Virus record (IMG/VR): IMGVR_UViG_3300022841_000019
Coordinates: 1-59,588 of that record
Length of the DNA stretch: 59,588 nt
DNA from: a virus
Strand: one strand, 5' to 3'
Shown: piece after piece, positions 19,566 to 29,344 of the stretch
How positions within the stretch are numbered: the stretch's first letter is position 1
How the letters are laid out: each line of letters begins with the position of its first letter
Program-made: the position numbers and the translations under genes
Notes under the pieces: generated by a model
Databases searched by the model: none
Told to the model about the DNA's origin: nothing
The model's input: only the letters and a program-made list of their open reading frames with translations

Positions 19566-22500
19566 ATGTTCGAATTTAACGGAAAACAATACTCACTAGA
19601 TCAACTACAAGCTATAGCTAATGAAAAAGGTTATACGTTTGAAGAATTACTTTCAAAAAACCCTACTATAAAAGAAATAAAACAAGAATCACCAGTTGGT
19701 GGTTTTTTTGGTGAAGAAGTAAAGACAAACGCTGTTGTGGGACCGGTTGCAAATGCAACAGCGAAACAAGGAGTAGCAACAGATACGGTTTTAGGTTCGG
19801 GAAACACTTCTTCGGCATTACAAGATTCTGATACTGAACTTAAAAAACCAACTTTAGATCAATTTGAGAAAATGTCTCTTGATCAAAAAAGAAAATTAAA
19901 TTTCAGTGATAGACAAAGATTAACAGCCGAAAGAGATTTAAAAGCTAAAAACAGCAGGCAGTTAGATAAAACCAAAGAAGCTTCAGTAAAAAAAATAAGC
20001 ACTGATCAAGCTTTGTTTAATTTTGAACAAAGAACTGGTCAAAAGGCTAGCTCTATAATGGACTTAACAGATAGCGATTACGGTGCTCCGCCTCAGTTGC
20101 AGAAATTTAAACCAGTAGATAAATTAGAAACATATAAAAGAAATAGAAATAGATTAAACGAGCTTCAACTAGAAAAAGATAAGTTAAGAAAAAAAGCTGA
20201 AGTTACTTCTTACGAGACTATGGATCCAATGGAAAGCGTAAATTACGTTAAGAAAACCATGAAAGATTTTGATGAAACCGTAGCCAACGAGGTAAAAGTA
20301 ATGAATCTTAATCCTGACTTTAAACTAAGAAACGATGCTATTATTCAGTTATCTAGAAACTCAAATAACAATAGAGCGACTGGCGACGTTGCTTCTGACC
20401 TATCTAGTGAGGCTGGTGTTTTGAATTTATTCAAAGGAAAAAGTTACTATAAGAACCTAGAGTCAACAGAGACAATAAAATTAAACGACGAGGTTGAAGA
20501 TGCAGTAATTAATAATTTAGACGAAAGGTCTTTACAGAAACTAGCAGGCGGTTTTTACACTTTACAAGAAAAAGAAAACTTGATTAATAACGTAAAAATA
20601 CCTTTAATTAAAGAAAAAGAAAAAGAGATTTCTACTGCAGTTGAAAAACTAACTATAGAAACTGAGAGTAAAATGTATAATTATTCTAAAGAAATAAATA
20701 ACATAAATGCATTAATAAAAGACGTAGTAAGTGGTAAACAAAAAGACGAGCAGGGTAGGTATATTTTAAACGAAGAAGACTCTAGCGCCTATAATATTTT
20801 AGTTAGTAAATACGAAAACACAAATAGCAAGATAAGGTCCACTGCAGAAAACTATGATTACTTCAAGAAAGACGCTGCTAACAAATTTAATTCATATCAA
20901 GGTGAACTAGGTGTTGACCTAGCTAAGCAGACTATGAATAACAACTTTAAACTAAGTAGCGACGCTGATAGTTTTAGAGAAAAATACGCAGGTGATGGTT
21001 TTTGGAACGCTACGAAAGACATAGTTGGTGGTGATTTAGTACAAGGCTTGTATCAAACTGTTAAAAAAGCAACAGTAGGGTCAGGTTCTTGGGTTTTATC
21101 TAGTTTCGGTGATATGTTTCAAGACCAAGATAATTACTCTAGTTTTGACGCTTTTAGAGACATTGTTGGTAACTGGACAAACAACACTATGGTACCTCAA
21201 TCAACTGATGAAAAATTTAGTATAACAAAAGAAGAAGGTGGTTTTAAAGGTTTTGAAGCCAGAAACTACGCTAAACTAGGTGTTAGTATGGTTCCTTTTA
21301 CTGGTTATCTAATATCTGAAGTTAGAAAAGGTAATTACACTGGTTTAAAAGACGCTTTAGGTAAAACATATATAAATCTAGGAGCTAAAGGAAAAGTGCT
21401 TCCACAGGCTTCACAAAAACTTAAAGATAATATAATAATGGTTGATGCTACTTTCAGGGCCACCATAATAGATAATCAAAAACAAGCAGAACTACTAGGT
21501 TTAAACGGGTTGCAAGCTACGGCTTACGCTACAGCTATATCAAGCACTGAGGCTTTAGTACAAAGTATAATGCCAGATGCTCAATTTCTAAAAGGAGTTG
21601 GAGGTAAAACAATAAAAGAAGCTTTTGCTGGCACGTTAAAAACCGCCGCAAACAAAGAAGGCGTTAAGTCTGCTGTTAAAGAATTTAGTACTGGAATTTT
21701 AAAAGAATACGCGGAAGAAGAGATAACTTTGGGTGCTAACATTCTTACAGACGCTTCTTTTGGTTTAGCACTACCTAAAGCTAGTGAGTTTTTAAATCAA
21801 CAAATAGAATTGACAATGGGTACTTTAATGCTTAGTGGTTCTATGGGTACGGTTGGAGCAAAAAATACGTTTAGTAACCAAAAAAAATTAATATACAATC
21901 AAATATCAGAAAACATAAATGGTCTAGAACTTCACTTGATGACCATGTACAAATACACGAAAGACAGCGAATCTAAAGAAAAGATAAACGACGCTATAGT
22001 GTTTTCTAGAGATATTAAAAAAGCTATAGAATCTTCTCCAGAAAACGTTACATCTGAACAGATAGACTTGTTAGTTGAAAAAAGCAAATTAATACAAGAA
22101 AAAGAAAAAACAGATCCAGCTTTTTATAGCGAAATTGATGAAAAAATAAATAAAATAGATAAAGACATAAAGCAGGGAGGTGTAAAAAGAGATATTTTAT
22201 CTAAAATAGAAAAAGACATTGAAAACGTACAAAAAAATGCCGCTAAAATTGGTGTTAATATAGGTGAAGTTATAGCGCTTGAAGATGATGTTAATGAAAG
22301 CTCTGCTGATAAAATGAAAAAAATACTCTTAGACTCTGGTTTAAGCGAAGAACGATCTGAAGAAAGTAAAGGCAACCTAGGTGTTTTTATTACTAACAAA
22401 GAAGGTAAGGAGATTTTAGTTATAAATAAAACCGTTGCTATAAAAGAAAGCGTTGTTACAACAGGTCAACACGAGTTTTTACATAAATTACTAAGATATA

Positions 22501-25500
22501 ACTTTGCTGAAGATTCTAAGTCTTTAAATGAAGGTGTTGAATTACTTAAAAATGTAATACAATCTTTACCAGAAAGCCAAGGTGTAGAATTTAAAGATAG
22601 ACTATCTTCTTACGAAAAAGACTACGAAGACAAAAAAATAACTAAAGATAATTTTTACGAAGAATATATAACTTTATTTTCAGAAGCTCTATCTCGTGAA
22701 GATGTAAAACCTGATAAATCTACCTACACTAAGATAAAAGATTATTTTAGAAGACAATTTCAAGACGTCGGATTAATTAAAATTAAGTTCAATGAAAGCG
22801 AAAACTCTGTCGTTAATTTCATAGAAGATTATAATAAAGCTTTTCAAAAAGGAAAAATTGGAAAAGAATTTGTTATTAAGAAAAGTGCAAATGTAGATGA
22901 AAAAATAGCAAAACAAACTATATCAGAGAGTAAAAGTATTGCTGATATTGAAACTAAAATAGAGGATCTTACAGATCGATACTACAACGGCGAGATGGAC
23001 GACATCGAGTACGAGCAAGAATTAGGTAACTTAGAATCTAAATTAGAAGCTGCTAAAAGAGCGCCTATTGAAGAGAAAGTTGTTTCTAAGCCAAGTACAT
23101 TAGATAACAAAAACAACACAGAAGAGGTTATTAAAAAAGCCTCTGAAAAAGTATTTAAAGAAACAGAAGTATCAGATAAAAACAAGGACATATCTAAAAA
23201 AAATGAAGATATTTCTAACGAAATACTAGAGTTAAAAGCTAATAGCGTTTCTGACATAAAAGACCCTGAGAAGCGTAAAGCTATAGTCAACAGGCTAGGT
23301 GAAAACAATCTAGGTGCTGTAACTAATCTAGCTAAAAAAGCGGCAGCTGTAGGAAAAGACTTAGCTATAGATAGTGGTCTTAAGGTTGGTTATGATGAAT
23401 TCTTTTCTGGATTCAGTGAAGAGTTATCTGCTCTTATTAACACGTATAAAGTGTTAGTAGACGGTAAGAAAGTTCCTTTCGGTGCTTACATGAAGAAAAA
23501 CTTAAGCTTAAGATACGGGCAAATACTAGACAAAGCCTTAAAAGGTAAAATACAAAACACACAAAGCCTAGACTTAGAGGCTGGATCAGTAGGGTCAACT
23601 AGAGAACTAGCGGATGAAGGATCTAGAGATTTCGACGCCTACACTAGCGCTGAAAGAGGTTTACCAGCTGGTGAACTAATTGACGTAACTACTTTTAATA
23701 ACGTAAAAGACAAGATAGGTACAATAAAAGACATAGTAAAAACAGAGAATATAGACATAGCTAATTTAACTTACAAAAAAGTTGTTGATCAATATGCTGG
23801 ACCAGTTGGAGCAGCTATCTTAGGAGTGTATAGCACTGATCCTAACAACGCTTTTGATGTAGACATGAACAAGAAGTTAGCTGAGAGAATAGATGGCACT
23901 AGAACGCTTAACTACGGTAAAGACACCGGAGGTGAAGCAGAGGTTAGAGCTATGCAAAAACTGTTTTTAAACTATAACGACGCTGTTAAATTCATAAAAA
24001 CTATACCTGAGTTTAATATAGCTCCGTTTGAGACAACAGTGGATAAACAGGGGAAATCTATAGATTTAACTACAGACGCTAAAGGTTACAGTGTAGGGAC
24101 TTCAAGTGTTTTATTGAACCAATTATACGACGTGTACGTTGATCCTAAGTCTAAAAGCAGCGACAAAGACGTTAAAAATAGAGCTATAACTTCTCCATCT
24201 GGTAGAGGTAAAGGTAAAACTTCTCAAGTAGCTAAAGTATATAGATTAAAGGACAAATATAGAGGTAGAGTATCTAAAGAAGCAGTAAAAGAATTACAGA
24301 AAACAATAGGTATTACAGAAGCTGGTGAGGCTTTTATACCAATGAAAGGTGTTAACAGAACTAAATTTGGTACGGCTTTACAGGGTTTAACCAAGATATA
24401 TGCCGCGAACGTAGCTAACACTATAATTAGAAAAGATATTGTAGAAAAAGGTATCACATCTGATAAAAAACCTACAGAAAAAGTATTAGCTGATATTGGC
24501 GGGGGTAAATCCAGGGTAATGTTTAGCAAGAACGCTAAAAAGTCCTACGAAACTAGCTTAGCTAAGAATAGACCCTCAATGAAAGACGCTGCTGGACAAG
24601 TAGATAAACTGTTTTTATGGGTGGATAATTTAAACGTACCTAAAAATAAAAAAAGTAAATTTGAAAAGCTAGCTTTTTACTATATGAACAATGGTTTTGT
24701 AATACTTCCAGAAGATGGCTACAAAGTGATACAAGCTGAAAGAATATCTTCTATAAAGAAAATAGACCCATATAGCTATAAAAACCCTAACGAAATACTA
24801 GAACAGTTCTCAGGTGAGATTAAGCCAATGAAAATTAACCCTGATGAAGTAAATTCATTTAGCAATAAAAAAGTATTAGAAAATGGTTTAGTTGTTTACG
24901 ATGTTAAGGACGACAAGCAAGGTCAGCTTGATGTTAGAGCTGCTGTAGATAGTACTTGGGGTGTAAAGTCTAACCCTTGGTGCTTAATAGCTAGAACTAT
25001 AAAAAGTAAAGACAGTTTAAACCAAAAGATTCTTGATTTATGGGGAGAACAAGGTGTTGGTTGGTATGATTTTGAAGATTTTAGTTCTATTAAAGAAGCT
25101 CGTAAAGCTGCTAGTAAATACGAAAAAAGTGGTGAGTACGAAAAAATAACAGTAACTTCTGAGGTAGAGTACGACGAGTCCAGTAAGCAGTTTATTTCTT
25201 TAGATTCTTTGAATAAAGAAAAAGCTAAACTAAAAGAACTAGGATTCATGTTTAAGCCAGTTGTAGAACTACCAGGACTTCAAACAAAGCTTGGTAAAGT
25301 TTACATACTAACTTATTACAAGGAGGAAAGCGGAACTGTTGTAATGCGAAGAGATTTCAACAAAAGTAAAAAACACCCTATTAAAAATGTTTTCTTTAAA
25401 GAGAAAGAGACTGAAGCTAAATCTATTTTAAGTAATCTAAATGAATTAGATAATTCATTTAGATTGTTTGAAAGTTATAACTCTGATGGTAATGGCTATA

Positions 25501-28500
25501 AAATAGCTTTTACACCAAACAATAAGCTAGTATCTCTTAGAGACGGAAACGATAAGTTTTGGTGGGACCGTATGGATGCCGCGTTCAAAAACACAGATGA
25601 GTTAATTGAAGCTAACTATACAGATAAAAAAGGTGATATAAAATTCAGCAAGAATCTTGAAGTTAGGTTTTCTAAAGCGTTTGACAAGTCAGATGTGAAA
25701 ATTCTTACTAATACAGTAAATAACCAACTACTAAGTGATGAAACCAAAGAAGCATTATCTAGTGTCATCGAAGAAGGAAATAGCAATATAATAGATGTTT
25801 TAAAAGCAATAGATCAAATAGCTAAAGTAGAGATTACAGAAAAAGACCGTAGAGAATTTCAAGCAGAAAGTGTAAACAACCTAGTGTCTTCTTATAGACC
25901 TAGTGATCAATCTATAATACTAAAAGCGTTTAGTAATTATAGAGATACATATATTAAAGAGTATGAGCGGTTTGGACTTAGTGTAGTTTATTCAGACTTG
26001 AAATCTAATTTAAGTAAAACAAATAGCAGTGACGAAAATAGAGCGGAATTAATAAAAGAATTTCTATACTTTGCTTCTAGATCAGCTAAGTCAAGTAAGT
26101 TAGAGAAAGTTCCTAGTAATTATGATTTCTTTAATAAGTATATAAAACCTATAAAAATAGCTGTAGATTTAGGTTTTAAAGTAAAAAGAGAAGATGGTAA
26201 GTCATTTATTTACTATAAAGACGAATTGCTAAGAGGCATGTTGGATATTACTAACGAGATTAAAAAAACTGGTTTCACTCCAGCTACTGTTATTGAAATT
26301 GAGGCTCAAGCAGCGGCATCTGTTAATTACATTATTAAAGCTATATCAGACCAAAATGGTGATATTAATAAAATAAAATCAGTTATAGCTTTTCTTTCTT
26401 TAGATCAAAGAGGTCCAATACGTAAGCTTTCTAAACCTGGAGCGCAAATGCAAGGCGTAAAACCTAAAGACATGTATTTAGAACACGCTACAACAGTTCT
26501 AAAGATTAAAAAACAACTACTAGAGTTTGGCGAAAAAGGCAATGAAGCTTCTTTGAGAAGTTATTTGAAAGGAGTTTATGTTAACCTTATATCTAAAGAA
26601 CTAAACAGCGTTCTCTCTAAGAGTAATCTACAAGAGGCAGATGCTTCAAGATACTCTAACACAGAAGCTCAGTCGATAATTAGCAAAGCTATTAAAGAAA
26701 ATAAAATACTTCAAATAGCTCCTGTCAACACGGGTTTAGGAAAATATAACGAAGAAGTTAATAGCGACGCGCGATTCAGTAAAAACTTAAGTAGAGAATT
26801 TAACAAGATAATAGAAAATAAAACCGGCATACTAGCTACGGAGACAATATCTGAAGTAAAAGCTAAAATGATAGCAGATAGCCAACGTCGTTTCAATATA
26901 TTTATACCACCATCGGCTGAAGATTTTGTTGGGCTATTGTACTACACACTAGGTAAAGGTAAAATTGGTGATCAGCAGATGCAGTTTTACAAAAGAACAT
27001 TACTAGACCCATATGCTAGAGCGAATCAAGCCATATCAAGAGATAGGAATGCCTTTGGTAGAAGATTTAAAGAGATAAAAAAAGAATTCAAAGTTACACC
27101 GAAAGACCTTAAAGAAAAAACTCCAGATGGACTATTTACTAGAGAGCAAGCTGCTCGTGTTTGGATATGGAATAGCATAGGGATAGAAGCTCCAGGTTTA
27201 AGTAAAACAGATATTAGTGAATTGGTTAAATACGTCGATGCTGACGCAAATTTATCTGAATTCGCTGCTCAAGTAATGAGGTTGAACCCAGGTAAAAAAT
27301 ATCTTTCACCTAGTGACACGTGGATAACAGGTAACATAACAACTGATCTACTAGAGGTGTTAAACACAACTAGAAGAAAAATGCATTTAGAGCAATGGCA
27401 AAAAAACGTTGATGCTATTTTCTCAGTAGAAAACCTAAACAAGTTAGAAGCTTCTTATGGGACACAGTACCGTAAAGCAATGGAAAACACGTTAAGGAGA
27501 ATGAAAACCGGTAAGAACAGAGATTACGGTACCGATACTCTAACAGGTAGAGTTACAGACTGGGTAAATGGCTCTGTTGGCGCTATAATGTTCTTAAATA
27601 CTAGATCAGCAGTTTTACAAACAATATCTGCTATAAACTTTATAAACTTTACAGATAATAACGTTTTAGCCGCTGGTAAAGCTCTAGCTAATCAAAAGCA
27701 GTACTGGAGTGATTTTTCAACTCTTTTTAAATCTGAATACTTGATTGACAGGAGAGATGGTTTGAAAGTAAATGTAAACGAAGCTGATATAGCGGATATA
27801 GCTAAAGAAAAAGGCGCTAGAGGAGCTTTAAACTATTTGTTAAAACTAGGCTTTACGCCAACGCAGGTAGCTGATAGCTTTGCTATTGCATCAGGTGGTT
27901 CTACTTTCTATAGAAACAGAATTAATTCTTTAATTAAAAAAGGAATGGATCCATTAGCAGCAGAAAAACTAGCTATGAGGGATTTTATAGAGACAGCTGA
28001 AGAATCTCAACAATCTAGTAGACCAGATAAAATAAGTCAACAACAAGCAGGTCCTTTAGGGCGTATTATACTAGCTTTTGCTAACACACCAGCCCAGTAT
28101 GCTAGACTTATTAAAAAAGCCGCTAGCGATCTTAAAAACGGCAGAGGAGACGCTAAGTCTAACATATCTAAGATACTTTACTATGGGGTTGTTCAAAATA
28201 TTATATTTACAACGCTGCAACAGGCTGTTTTTGCTATGACATTTGGAGACGAAGAAGAGGAAGACAAGAAAACAGTGGATGTAGTTAATAGTATGATAGA
28301 CGGTATAGCTAGAGGTACGGGTATCGGTGGAGCTATATTTTCAGTTGTTAAAAACACAGCTTTAAAGCTATATAGAGACAGTGAAAAGAAAAACCCTAAA
28401 TATGAAGATGGTTTTTTAGAGTTATTAAAGATAGCACCTCCAATATCTTCTAAGATTCAAAAGTTTAGAGCAGCTGGTAGAACAATGTCTTGGGAGATGG

Positions 28501-28772
28501 ATGAAATTAAAGAACAAGGAGTTAGCTTATCTAGCCCAGCTGTTAAAGCAGGTGGTAAAGTTGTATCTGCTGCTTTTAATTTTCCATCAGATAGAATTAT
28601 ACAAAAAGTAGAAAACCTAGTTGACGCATCTAATAGCGAGATAGAGACGTATAAGAGATTAGCTTTAATAGGTGGTTGGTCAGCTTGGGAATTAGATATA
28701 AAAAAAGAAGAGGAAAAAAAGAAGAAAAAAACAAAAAATAACTTAAACTTAAAAACTAAGATAGAAAGATAG
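19566..28772 (+). CDS. Giant internal virion protein with HExxH metalloprotease motif
   Basis: This 3068-residue protein is the largest in the window. Its N-terminus (MFEFNGKQYSLDQLQAIANE) is a short hydrophilic domain. Residues 1-900 are largely charged helix. HEFLH at 969-973 is a gluzincin/zincin signature in a plausible strand-helix setting (VVTTGQHEFLHKLL). A central alpha/beta part includes an NPWCLIAR segment near residue 1805. Near residues 2600-2900 lie hydrophobic helices (IMFLNTRSAVLQTI; QAGPLGRIILAFANTPAQY), and the C-terminus is highly basic. Position and scale match giant ejected proteins. A virion RNA polymerase was considered, but no polymerase motif was found. The protease may help cross the envelope or mature other virion proteins. 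Confidence 0.75.
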   Translation: MFEFNGKQYSLDQLQAIANEKGYTFEELLSKNPTIKEIKQESPVGGFFGEEVKTNAVVGPVANATAKQGVATDTVLGSGNTSSALQDSDTELKKPTLDQFEKMSLDQKRKLNFSDRQRLTAERDLKAKNSRQLDKTKEASVKKISTDQALFNFEQRTGQKASSIMDLTDSDYGAPPQLQKFKPVDKLETYKRNRNRLNELQLEKDKLRKKAEVTSYETMDPMESVNYVKKTMKDFDETVANEVKVMNLNPDFKLRNDAIIQLSRNSNNNRATGDVASDLSSEAGVLNLFKGKSYYKNLESTETIKLNDEVEDAVINNLDERSLQKLAGGFYTLQEKENLINNVKIPLIKEKEKEISTAVEKLTIETESKMYNYSKEINNINALIKDVVSGKQKDEQGRYILNEEDSSAYNILVSKYENTNSKIRSTAENYDYFKKDAANKFNSYQGELGVDLAKQTMNNNFKLSSDADSFREKYAGDGFWNATKDIVGGDLVQGLYQTVKKATVGSGSWVLSSFGDMFQDQDNYSSFDAFRDIVGNWTNNTMVPQSTDEKFSITKEEGGFKGFEARNYAKLGVSMVPFTGYLISEVRKGNYTGLKDALGKTYINLGAKGKVLPQASQKLKDNIIMVDATFRATIIDNQKQAELLGLNGLQATAYATAISSTEALVQSIMPDAQFLKGVGGKTIKEAFAGTLKTAANKEGVKSAVKEFSTGILKEYAEEEITLGANILTDASFGLALPKASEFLNQQIELTMGTLMLSGSMGTVGAKNTFSNQKKLIYNQISENINGLELHLMTMYKYTKDSESKEKINDAIVFSRDIKKAIESSPENVTSEQIDLLVEKSKLIQEKEKTDPAFYSEIDEKINKIDKDIKQGGVKRDILSKIEKDIENVQKNAAKIGVNIGEVIALEDDVNESSADKMKKILLDSGLSEERSEESKGNLGVFITNKEGKEILVINKTVAIKESVVTTGQHEFLHKLLRYNFAEDSKSLNEGVELLKNVIQSLPESQGVEFKDRLSSYEKDYEDKKITKDNFYEEYITLFSEALSREDVKPDKSTYTKIKDYFRRQFQDVGLIKIKFNESENSVVNFIEDYNKAFQKGKIGKEFVIKKSANVDEKIAKQTISESKSIADIETKIEDLTDRYYNGEMDDIEYEQELGNLESKLEAAKRAPIEEKVVSKPSTLDNKNNTEEVIKKASEKVFKETEVSDKNKDISKKNEDISNEILELKANSVSDIKDPEKRKAIVNRLGENNLGAVTNLAKKAAAVGKDLAIDSGLKVGYDEFFSGFSEELSALINTYKVLVDGKKVPFGAYMKKNLSLRYGQILDKALKGKIQNTQSLDLEAGSVGSTRELADEGSRDFDAYTSAERGLPAGELIDVTTFNNVKDKIGTIKDIVKTENIDIANLTYKKVVDQYAGPVGAAILGVYSTDPNNAFDVDMNKKLAERIDGTRTLNYGKDTGGEAEVRAMQKLFLNYNDAVKFIKTIPEFNIAPFETTVDKQGKSIDLTTDAKGYSVGTSSVLLNQLYDVYVDPKSKSSDKDVKNRAITSPSGRGKGKTSQVAKVYRLKDKYRGRVSKEAVKELQKTIGITEAGEAFIPMKGVNRTKFGTALQGLTKIYAANVANTIIRKDIVEKGITSDKKPTEKVLADIGGGKSRVMFSKNAKKSYETSLAKNRPSMKDAAGQVDKLFLWVDNLNVPKNKKSKFEKLAFYYMNNGFVILPEDGYKVIQAERISSIKKIDPYSYKNPNEILEQFSGEIKPMKINPDEVNSFSNKKVLENGLVVYDVKDDKQGQLDVRAAVDSTWGVKSNPWCLIARTIKSKDSLNQKILDLWGEQGVGWYDFEDFSSIKEARKAASKYEKSGEYEKITVTSEVEYDESSKQFISLDSLNKEKAKLKELGFMFKPVVELPGLQTKLGKVYILTYYKEESGTVVMRRDFNKSKKHPIKNVFFKEKETEAKSILSNLNELDNSFRLFESYNSDGNGYKIAFTPNNKLVSLRDGNDKFWWDRMDAAFKNTDELIEANYTDKKGDIKFSKNLEVRFSKAFDKSDVKILTNTVNNQLLSDETKEALSSVIEEGNSNIIDVLKAIDQIAKVEITEKDRREFQAESVNNLVSSYRPSDQSIILKAFSNYRDTYIKEYERFGLSVVYSDLKSNLSKTNSSDENRAELIKEFLYFASRSAKSSKLEKVPSNYDFFNKYIKPIKIAVDLGFKVKREDGKSFIYYKDELLRGMLDITNEIKKTGFTPATVIEIEAQAAASVNYIIKAISDQNGDINKIKSVIAFLSLDQRGPIRKLSKPGAQMQGVKPKDMYLEHATTVLKIKKQLLEFGEKGNEASLRSYLKGVYVNLISKELNSVLSKSNLQEADASRYSNTEAQSIISKAIKENKILQIAPVNTGLGKYNEEVNSDARFSKNLSREFNKIIENKTGILATETISEVKAKMIADSQRRFNIFIPPSAEDFVGLLYYTLGKGKIGDQQMQFYKRTLLDPYARANQAISRDRNAFGRRFKEIKKEFKVTPKDLKEKTPDGLFTREQAARVWIWNSIGIEAPGLSKTDISELVKYVDADANLSEFAAQVMRLNPGKKYLSPSDTWITGNITTDLLEVLNTTRRKMHLEQWQKNVDAIFSVENLNKLEASYGTQYRKAMENTLRRMKTGKNRDYGTDTLTGRVTDWVNGSVGAIMFLNTRSAVLQTISAINFINFTDNNVLAAGKALANQKQYWSDFSTLFKSEYLIDRRDGLKVNVNEADIADIAKEKGARGALNYLLKLGFTPTQVADSFAIASGGSTFYRNRINSLIKKGMDPLAAEKLAMRDFIETAEESQQSSRPDKISQQQAGPLGRIILAFANTPAQYARLIKKAASDLKNGRGDAKSNISKILYYGVVQNIIFTTLQQAVFAMTFGDEEEEDKKTVDVVNSMIDGIARGTGIGGAIFSVVKNTALKLYRDSEKKNPKYEDGFLELLKIAPPISSKIQKFRAAGRTMSWEMDEIKEQGVSLSSPAVKAGGKVVSAAFNFPSDRIIQKVENLVDASNSEIETYKRLALIGGWSAWELDIKKEEEKKKKKTKNNLNLKTKIER

Positions 28773-28774
28773 AT

Positions 28775-28972
28775 ATGAGGAAACCAGGACCAGAGGATAG
28801 ATCATTTTGGGATAACGAGGCTAGATTAAAAGCTGTAGGTAAAGGTATGAACAGTCCTTTAAACTTAAAAGACGCTTGTTATTACAAAGTAAAGAAACAA
28901 TACGATGTTTTTCCATCCGCATACGCTAGTGGTGCAATAGCTAAATGTAGAAAAAATAAAAGTAGCAAATAA
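28775..28972 (+). CDS. Small basic virion-type protein
   Basis: This 65-residue basic protein has the pattern YYKVKKQYDVFPSAYASGAI then AKCRK. This short module recurs in virion-associated proteins of large viruses and phages, often next to the type encoded by the following gene. Its stop codon overlaps the next ATG by one base (TAATG). The molecular function is unknown; a DNA-associated or internal virion role is possible. Confidence 0.65.
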   Translation: MRKPGPEDRSFWDNEARLKAVGKGMNSPLNLKDACYYKVKKQYDVFPSAYASGAIAKCRKNKSSK

Positions 28973-29244
28973 TGTATAACTCACCATTAAATAAAGTTCG
29001 TAAAACCGAGAAAGGGGCATCGTTAAAAAGATGGTTTGCAGAAGAGTGGAAAGATGAAAAAGGAAATACTTGTGGATCATCTGATAGAAAAGGAACTAAA
29101 GTATGTAGACCATCTAAAAGAGTCACTAAAGACTCTCCAAAGTCATGGAATGAAATGACTTCTTTAGAAAAAAGTAAAGTTGTTAGCGCTAAAAAGAAGG
29201 TTGGAATGGGTAAAAGAAGATCTTCAAGTAGCAACGTAAGTTAA
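28972..29244 (+). CDS. DUF5872-like small basic protein
   Basis: The protein has 90 residues. The core SLKRWFAEEWKDEKGNTCGS followed by KVCRPSKRV and a TKDSPKSWNEMT turn is the layout of DUF5872-type proteins found in phages and other large DNA viruses. Two cysteines and many Lys/Arg residues suggest metal or nucleic acid binding, but no activity is known to me. It is the last plus-strand gene before the bidirectional terminator. Confidence 0.7.
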   Translation: MYNSPLNKVRKTEKGASLKRWFAEEWKDEKGNTCGSSDRKGTKVCRPSKRVTKDSPKSWNEMTSLEKSKVVSAKKKVGMGKRRSSSSNVS

Positions 29245-29284
29245 GGGATAAATTAAATAGGCGTACCATACCTAAAATTCCTAA

Positions 29285-29318
29285 AAAAAAGAGGATCTCG
29301 ATTGAGGTCCTCTTTTTT
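29285..29318. terminator. Bidirectional terminator at the convergence point
   Basis: A near-perfect 15-bp stem (AAAAAAGAGGATCTC with GAGGTCCTCTTTTTT, one G-U) closes a GATT tetraloop. It carries a T-run on the plus strand and, because the other arm is A-rich, a T-run on the minus strand too. It lies 40 bases after the last plus-strand structural gene and 26 bases beyond the nrdA stop, so it can end both converging operons. Confidence 0.92.
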
Positions 29319-29344
29319 AATTAGAAAAGTGTATAGCATAGCTC

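Noticed and set aside
19566-28772. Virion RNA polymerase (N4-type or crAss-type)
   Set aside because: No DxDGD or T7/N4-type polymerase motif was seen, and the phage carries a sigma factor, pointing to use of host polymerase.
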